The notes under the pieces were generated by a model. The model was not told the origin of the DNA. It saw only the letters and a list, made by a program, of their open reading frames with translations, and searched no databases. A stretch of 64,000 bases of DNA, taken from positions 510,453-574,452 of the forward strand of contig NC_018947.1 in the NCBI RefSeq assembly GCF_000304475.1, read 5' to 3'. Position numbers and translations under genes: made by a program. This stretch comes from Kazachstania africana CBS 2517. Taxonomy: Eukaryota; Ascomycota; Saccharomycetes; Saccharomycetales; Saccharomycetaceae. Shown piece by piece: positions 58,712-64,000 of the stretch (the stretch's first letter is position 1; every line of letters begins with the position of its first letter).

Positions 58712-60826
58712 ATGTACCAGGTTCCTGAAAATGTTAAGGCTGCAATTGAATTCGACCCTTGGTTAAAACCTTACGGTCAAGTTCTTTCTGAAAGACGTTA
58801 CTTGGCTGATAAGTGGTCATACGATATCAAACATGCTACCCCTGATGGATCTGAACAATCTCTATCGCAATTCGCCAGAGACTCTTACAAATCTTATGGT
58901 TTACATGTGAATCCAAAGACTAATGAGATCACTTACAAAGAATGGGCTCCAAACGCTAAGAACGCTTTTCTAGTCGGTGAGTTCAACAATTGGGAAAAAT
59001 ATACTCATCAACTGGAAGGAAAAGATGAATTCGGTAACTTTAGTATCACCATACCACCAACTAAAACAGGTGAAGCCGCTATCCCACATGATTCTAAAAT
59101 TAAAGTCATGTTCCAATTGGAAGACGGTACTGAGATTTATCGTCTACCTGCCTGGATTACCAGAGCCACTCAACCATCAAAGGAAACTTCTAAACAATAC
59201 GGTCCTGCTTACGAAGGTAGATTCTGGAATCCACCTCAACCATACAAATTTAAGAATTCAAGACCAAAATTCAATGAGAAATTGAACTCCTTAAGAATCT
59301 ATGAAGCTCATGTCGGCATCTCATCTCCTGAACCAAAAGTCACCTCTTACAAAGAATTCACTCAAAAGATCTTACCAAGAATTAAATACTTAGGTTACGA
59401 TGCCATTCAACTGATGGCTATCATGGAACACGCCTACTACGCTTCCTTTGGTTACCAAGTCACCAATTTCTTTGCTGCAAGTTCCCGTTATGGTACCCCA
59501 GAAGACTTGAAAGAATTGGTAGACACCGCTCATGGTATGGGTATCCTAGTCTTATTGGATGTCGTCCATAGTCACGCTTCTAAGAATGTAGAAGATGGTT
59601 TAAATAGATTTGATGGATCAGATCATCAATATTTCCACTCTTTATCCTCTGGAAGAGGTGAACATCCACTATGGGATTCTAGATTATTCAATTACGGCTC
59701 TTTCGAAGTCCAAAGGTTCCTATTAGCCAACTTGGCCTACTACATTGACGTGTATAAGTTCGATGGTTTCAGATTTGATGGTGTCACCTCAATGTTATAT
59801 CTACATCACGGTGTTGGTGAAGGTGGTGCATTCAGCGGTGACTACGATGAATACTTATCAAAGGAAAGATCCGCAGTTGATCATGAAGCATTGGCGTACC
59901 TAATGTTAGCTAACGACCTTGTTCACGAATTATTGCCTCAATCTGCAGTTACTATCGCTGAAGATGTTTCAGGCTATCCAACCTTATGTTTACCTCGCTC
60001 GATGGGTGGTGCTGGTTTCGACTATAGACTTGCCATGGCTTTACCTGACATGTGGATTAAATTACTAAAGGAAAAGAAGGACGACGATTGGGACATTGGT
60101 AACATTGTCTTCACTTTAACTAACAGAAGACATGGTGAAAAGGTTGTATCATATTGTGAATCACACGATCAAGCATTAGTTGGTGACAAGACATTAGCTT
60201 TCTGGTTGATGGATGCCGCTATGTACACGGATATGACCGTACTCAAAGAACTTAGTTTAGTCATCGACCGTGGTATCGCTCTACATAAAATGATTAGACT
60301 ACTAACGCATTCTTTAGGTGGTGAAGCTTACCTAAATTTTGAAGGTAATGAATTCGGACATCCAGAATGGTTAGATTTCCCAAATGTTAATAATAATGAT
60401 AGTTATCATTATGCTCGTAGACAATTCAACTTAGTTGATGACCATTTGTTACGTTACCGTCACTTAAACGATTTTGATAGAGCTATGCAATTATGTGAGA
60501 AAAAACATCAATGGTTGAATACTCCTCAAGCTTACGTCTCATTGAAGCACGAAGTTGATAAAGTTATTGTCTTTGAGCGTAATGGCCTCTTATTCATTTT
60601 CAATTTCCATCCAACAAATAGTTTCACAGATTACAGAGTTGGTGTTGATCAAGCTGGTTGTTATAGAATTGTTTTGAATTCTGATCGTGATGAATTTGGT
60701 GGACACGATAGAATTGATGAGAGTTCCAAATTCTACACCACTGATTTAGAATGGAACAATAGAAGAAATTTTCTTCAAGTGTACATTCCAAGTAGAACTG
60801 CCATAGTCCTTGCTTTAGAAAAATAG
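58712..60826 (+). CDS. GLC3: 1,4-alpha-glucan (glycogen) branching enzyme
   Basis: This enzyme introduces alpha-1,6 branches into glycogen. It has an N-terminal CBM48 module (about 60-160, [20 protein letters not shown]), a GH13 catalytic barrel and a C-terminal all-beta domain. The catalytic set is complete: nucleophile Asp356 in FRFDGVTSM, acid/base Glu417 in [10 protein letters not shown], and Asp486 in [10 protein letters not shown]. Length is 704, equal to S. cerevisiae Glc3. Codon use is strongly biased, with many TTA/TTG, GGT and AGA codons, as in well-expressed genes. The downstream neighbour is RVS161 rather than GCN4, so synteny with chromosome V stops here. Confidence 0.98.
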   Translation: MYQVPENVKAAIEFDPWLKPYGQVLSERRYLADKWSYDIKHATPDGSEQSLSQFARDSYKSYGLHVNPKTNEITYKEWAPNAKNAFLVGEFNNWEKYTHQLEGKDEFGNFSITIPPTKTGEAAIPHDSKIKVMFQLEDGTEIYRLPAWITRATQPSKETSKQYGPAYEGRFWNPPQPYKFKNSRPKFNEKLNSLRIYEAHVGISSPEPKVTSYKEFTQKILPRIKYLGYDAIQLMAIMEHAYYASFGYQVTNFFAASSRYGTPEDLKELVDTAHGMGILVLLDVVHSHASKNVEDGLNRFDGSDHQYFHSLSSGRGEHPLWDSRLFNYGSFEVQRFLLANLAYYIDVYKFDGFRFDGVTSMLYLHHGVGEGGAFSGDYDEYLSKERSAVDHEALAYLMLANDLVHELLPQSAVTIAEDVSGYPTLCLPRSMGGAGFDYRLAMALPDMWIKLLKEKKDDDWDIGNIVFTLTNRRHGEKVVSYCESHDQALVGDKTLAFWLMDAAMYTDMTVLKELSLVIDRGIALHKMIRLLTHSLGGEAYLNFEGNEFGHPEWLDFPNVNNNDSYHYARRQFNLVDDHLLRYRHLNDFDRAMQLCEKKHQWLNTPQAYVSLKHEVDKVIVFERNGLLFIFNFHPTNSFTDYRVGVDQAGCYRIVLNSDRDEFGGHDRIDESSKFYTTDLEWNNRRNFLQVYIPSRTAIVLALEK

Positions 60827-61438
60827 ATAAAGTGTTAATGCTTTTTAGATAAATCGCATATTAACACATTATATAGCTGATTATAGATAAATTCCTCTAC
60901 TATCATATCAAATTTTTTCTTGATATCAAGCGTGTATTATTTGCAAGATTTGATGAAACGAATGTTGATATCTATATATATATAGTCAAGTGTCTTATAC
61001 CGTGAATTCATCGGATATTTAATTTTTATTTTGTTTTAACAAGGTTAAATTTGTGCCAAGCTAAGCCTCTCAAATATACTACGAGAAAAACAAGATATAA
61101 AAATTAAAGAGAATACGACATTAAAGGTTACAAGGCATGAAGTTCTTGGCGTTTCATATAATAGAGTGCTTAAATATGAATGTAAGCTATATCTCCTTGA
61201 AGGAACACAAATTCCATTTTGTAAGATTTTGAATGATTTGCAAAACATATCTAATAAAAAAGAAAACGCTGGAACATATATTCCAGCTAGTATGTAATAA
61301 TCCCCCTTCTCATCCATTCAAATATTCGATAGCAACCATCTTAAAACATGTAGAGAAGAAGATTCTGCGACTTGATAATAAAGCCTTCCTATGATTTACT
61401 TTTTATAATACTAAACAATGACATATATAATTCAAAAA
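60827..61438. other. convergent intergenic GLC3 / RVS161, synteny junction
   Basis: 612 bp between convergent stops, AT-rich with a short TATATA tract near 60970-60985. No tRNA, LTR or gene remnant is seen, although the YEL-type block ends and the YCR-type block begins here. Confidence 0.6.
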
Positions 61439-62236
61439 TTATTTCAATCCTATAGTGCATATTTCTAAATTCCTCATCTGTTGTAACATATCCTCAATTT
61501 TAATATCTAGTTGACCGTTTGCGTAATCTTCTCTCGATTGGGCATCTAAATATTGCTGCAATTGAGCTAGTCTAGTATAACCATCCGTACAAAATCTTAA
61601 TTGAATCTTTATTAGTGCTTCAAAGCTTGGATCAAAATAAGGAACTCTAAGAGCAATTAATTGCGGTAGTTCTGTCTTTAATTGCTCGTTCAAATTATCA
61701 TACACGTCCTTTGCTAGAGTCAATTCTTTCTCAGCTCTAGGTAATTTAGTGGAATCCTTTGCAGGCTTGTCCACAAGCCTACGTACTTTAGCTTTGGCAG
61801 CTTCATAATCTTTCTTTTTATGATCTCTTTTCTTTATTGCTTCATCGATCTCCTTGAAATAGCCAGCAAATTTTGCGACAGGATCTATCACAGTTTCTCT
61901 GAGAGGACCATCTAACTGTTTCACGGTCTCAGTATCAAAATCCTGTACTGACTGCAAATAGTAGTTCCCCACGTTTGCACCGCTGTTAGCAGCAAATTTG
62001 GAGTCATCATACAAATTCGATATGACCTCCGCAATGGAAACCTGAGCGGAAGTCATAGCTCTCAAGGAGTCCAAATAGCCTTTTGCTTCCTTCTGCAAAG
62101 ATTCTCCTGCTGTTTCTAGGGTTTTAAACCTACGTTCTTCCATATCATACTCCCTGTCCGTTACTTTATCAACATTTTTAATAATCACACTGTTACCAGC
62201 TCTGCTTACAGCTTTTTTAAAACCACCCCAACTCAT
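61439..62236 (-). CDS. RVS161: amphiphysin-like BAR protein Rvs161
   Basis: This BAR-domain protein heterodimerises with Rvs167 and tubulates membrane at endocytic sites; it also acts in cell fusion during mating. It has 265 residues, the same as S. cerevisiae. Conserved blocks include SVIIKNVDKVTDREYDMEER, DSLRAMTSAQVSIAEVISNLYDD, FDTETVKQLDGPLRETVIDP and PYFDPSFEALIKIQLRFCTDGY. Together they form the three-helix BAR bundle over the whole length. Its neighbour ADY2 is as on S. cerevisiae chromosome III. Confidence 0.98.
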   Translation of the reverse strand: MSWGGFKKAVSRAGNSVIIKNVDKVTDREYDMEERRFKTLETAGESLQKEAKGYLDSLRAMTSAQVSIAEVISNLYDDSKFAANSGANVGNYYLQSVQDFDTETVKQLDGPLRETVIDPVAKFAGYFKEIDEAIKKRDHKKKDYEAAKAKVRRLVDKPAKDSTKLPRAEKELTLAKDVYDNLNEQLKTELPQLIALRVPYFDPSFEALIKIQLRFCTDGYTRLAQLQQYLDAQSREDYANGQLDIKIEDMLQQMRNLEICTIGLK

Positions 62237-62631
62237 TTCAATACTTTGTACCAGGTAAAATTTTTAATATCCAAATAGTCTGAGTACTTGACAAATTCCC
62301 AATATCTACCACTCGGTAACTTCAATAGACAATCTCATCTTCTTAAATAGCTTTTATCTCAGATGGTCCGAATTTCCCTTATTTTAATTCACATTGAATC
62401 GGAAAATCTACATTTCAGGAGCGTCTGTGACTTTTCAGGAAAAGCTGAGAAACGTCCGCACAATGTTTTGTTCGAACATTCCTGAAATTGTATGGAGGCG
62501 CAGAAATCTCGCAAAGAGAAAAGTATCACAAGCGATGCTCTCCAGTGACAGACCTTCTTGAAACAAACTTATAACAAGCCTGAAGAGTAATCAATTACAG
62601 TCCGACTACAACCTTCAAACAGCAGTATTCT
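62237..62631. other. RVS161 promoter / ADY2 3' end
   Basis: 395 bp between two co-directional minus-strand genes. Nothing beyond promoter and terminator sequence is recognised. Confidence 0.55.
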
Positions 62632-63558
62632 TCACAATTTAGAATACCGTCTTTGAGTTATATACTGTTTTATATAGTACTGTGACCAAGGGACACGATT
62701 CTTGATCATTTCATCGAAATCGTGCCTATTTTTTCGTTTATAGACCATGTTAAGAACTGGTATCTGGAAAGAACGTGGTCGTAAATCCGAATTCTCTTTA
62801 TTCGCGAGACCTGTAACATCATTATACCATGCGATAAATGCCACTATGGTAGCTAGAACATGGCCAGCCTTGATGATACTTTTATTGCCGGCAAAATTAC
62901 CTATTGATAGCAGTAAAAATGTTGTCGCCAGCAAGAAAAATAGTGCAAAAAACATGATCATCGATTTCATGGTGAATACACTTAAACCATATGTGAATAT
63001 GCACCATCCCAAAAGATAAAATCCCAGTGCTTTTTGTAATTCCCTTTCTTCATTTTCGTAGGCATCTAGTATTCTAAACCATGGTATGTGAATGGCCCCA
63101 AAACTCAACCAGAATCCACCGTATGAACATAATGCCGTGGCACCGAATATATTTTCAACAGCAATTTCCCAAATACCGGCAATTAATTGTACTATTCCGC
63201 CATAAAACAGAGCTGCACCAACAACTACGTTTGGAATATGGATCCCTTGAGCTCTTGTATTATAGATGGATAAAACAAATGTGGTTAATGCAAAACCAGA
63301 AAGTCCCAGCGGTGATGGGTTAGCGAACTTGTGTACCGGTGGCGGAGGAAGCCCAGGCCTTAAGGTACCTTCAAAGGCATCAATCAATTCACATTTAGAA
63401 CATTTTTTATGTCCGATATAGACGAAGTCGGCCTCTTCTTCGATGGATCCTATTTTAGATGGCTGAATAAAAGTCCCACTGATGCTTTGGTGAACAAATA
63501 TATTATCTGAGCTTCGCAAAGTTGAAGTCGAGACATCATCCTTTTGATTCGTAGACAT
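62632..63558 (-). CDS. ADY2: acetate/ammonium transporter, Ato (GPR1/FUN34/YaaH) family
   Basis: This is a plasma-membrane carrier of the AceTr family; S. cerevisiae Ady2/Ato1 moves acetate and is linked to ammonium export in colonies. The family signature is present as FANPSPLGLSGFALTTFVLSIYN. Six hydrophobic segments follow (about residues 85-275), and both termini are polar and cytosolic. Length is 308 against 283. RVS161-ADY2 adjacency, as in S. cerevisiae, favours ADY2 over the paralogues ATO2 and ATO3. The start is the first ATG, at 63558. Confidence 0.93.
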   Translation of the reverse strand: MSTNQKDDVSTSTLRSSDNIFVHQSISGTFIQPSKIGSIEEEADFVYIGHKKCSKCELIDAFEGTLRPGLPPPPVHKFANPSPLGLSGFALTTFVLSIYNTRAQGIHIPNVVVGAALFYGGIVQLIAGIWEIAVENIFGATALCSYGGFWLSFGAIHIPWFRILDAYENEERELQKALGFYLLGWCIFTYGLSVFTMKSMIMFFALFFLLATTFLLLSIGNFAGNKSIIKAGHVLATIVAFIAWYNDVTGLANKENSDLRPRSFQIPVLNMVYKRKNRHDFDEMIKNRVPWSQYYIKQYITQRRYSKL

Positions 63559-64000
63559 TTCTTATTGTAAAAATGTTACGTGGTTCTGAAATCTTGAAAC
63601 TACAAAGCTGATCCAAGGAACTAAAAGTAAGTAGTTCTCTACCTTATAACTTCTTATACGACTCTCCCAAAGTTTGTACCGTCTTCTTTAGCTACACAAT
63701 TGCCTGACATCAATGATAACGCAGCATTTACTTTTGTTTAGAAAGGGGGGAGGAGTGAAATTTTTATTGTGTCCAGTAAAAAAAGGTGTCGAGTAGTATT
63801 GGAAGATTATCTATTGAGGAATGTTCATCGCCTCGAAAGTAAATCAAAAAAGCAAAACAAAACAAGCCAAACCTCCAAACTTTAATTTCGATAAATTCCT
63901 AAATATTTGTGCTATCATTGTGCTTGGTTTGGAACTATCCTTTACTAAGACTTGATGCTCAGTTAACTAACAGAACCTATAGTCGAACGTTTCTACGTCG
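63559..64000. promoter_or_regulatory. ADY2 upstream region
   Basis: 442 bp to the end of the window. It contains a G-run with an STRE-type AGGGG at 63744-63748. No further gene start is visible. Confidence 0.5.

Overview
This window is a stretch of a budding-yeast nuclear chromosome from the family Saccharomycetaceae. Nearly every gene has a clear Saccharomyces cerevisiae counterpart. No gene shown here needs an intron, intergenic regions are short and AT-rich, and the Pol III genes (four kinds of tRNA and RNase P RNA) are of standard yeast type. Genes that S. cerevisiae keeps on two different chromosomes (NPT1, PTP2 and TOA1 from the YOR side; KAP120, SPC29, RNY1 and BEM3 to TFB2 from the YPL side) are interleaved here. 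That is the pattern expected of a species that shares the whole-genome duplication but lost different duplicate copies. I cannot fix the genus; Kazachstania- or Naumovozyma-like yeasts are plausible. All S. cerevisiae gene order and protein lengths used for comparison are recalled, not searched.

Layout. (1) 0-33 kb is a YPL/YOR block: NPT1, KAP120, PTP2, SPC29, RNY1, initiator tRNA-Met, PEX25-like, a YPL113C-like dehydrogenase, TOA1, AIM10, BEM3, HOS3, IDI1, MRP51, DBP1, VPS30, MEI5, TFB2, tRNA-Gly. Relative to S. cerevisiae, PEX25 to TFB2 appears inverted as one piece against KAP120-SPC29-RNY1, with a tRNA gene at each end. (2) 33-35 kb is gene-free, with decayed LTR-like sequence next to tRNA-Gly. 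(3) 35-50 kb is a collinear YEL block: GEA2, URA3, TIM9, RPR1 (RNase P RNA), PXP1, MMS21, EAF5, GTT3, EDC3, VAC8. NPP2 and PMP2 are not seen. (4) 50-58.5 kb is the accessory-looking part: tRNA-Gln, an orphan bHLH-like regulator, 2.8 kb without genes, LTR-like relics, two identical tRNA-Ala genes exactly 1500 bp apart, UBC8 turned round between them, and an orphan 422-residue protein. (5) 58.7-64 kb holds GLC3, then a switch to YCR-type genes: RVS161 and an ADY2/ATO1-like transporter.

Functions are mostly housekeeping: NAD salvage, nuclear transport, MAPK dephosphorylation, spindle pole, TFIIA and TFIIH, RNA helicase, autophagy, Arf-GEF traffic, pyrimidine synthesis, mitochondrial import, SUMO ligation, mRNA decapping, vacuole inheritance, glycogen branching, endocytosis and acetate/ammonium transport. 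Several promoters carry recognisable regulatory sites that fit their genes: MCB at SPC29, URS1 at MEI5, a perfect Ppr1 site at URA3, STREs at PTP2 and GLC3, and Tbf1/Reb1 clusters.

The points most worth checking are the orphan bHLH-like gene (51.3-52.2 kb), the orphan at 56.7-57.9 kb, a one-base frame break that removes the conserved acidic tail of UBC8, a suspicious frame excursion in BEM3, and the tRNA/LTR association of the rearrangement junctions. I see no CRISPR, prophage, toxin or viral content and no complete transposon.
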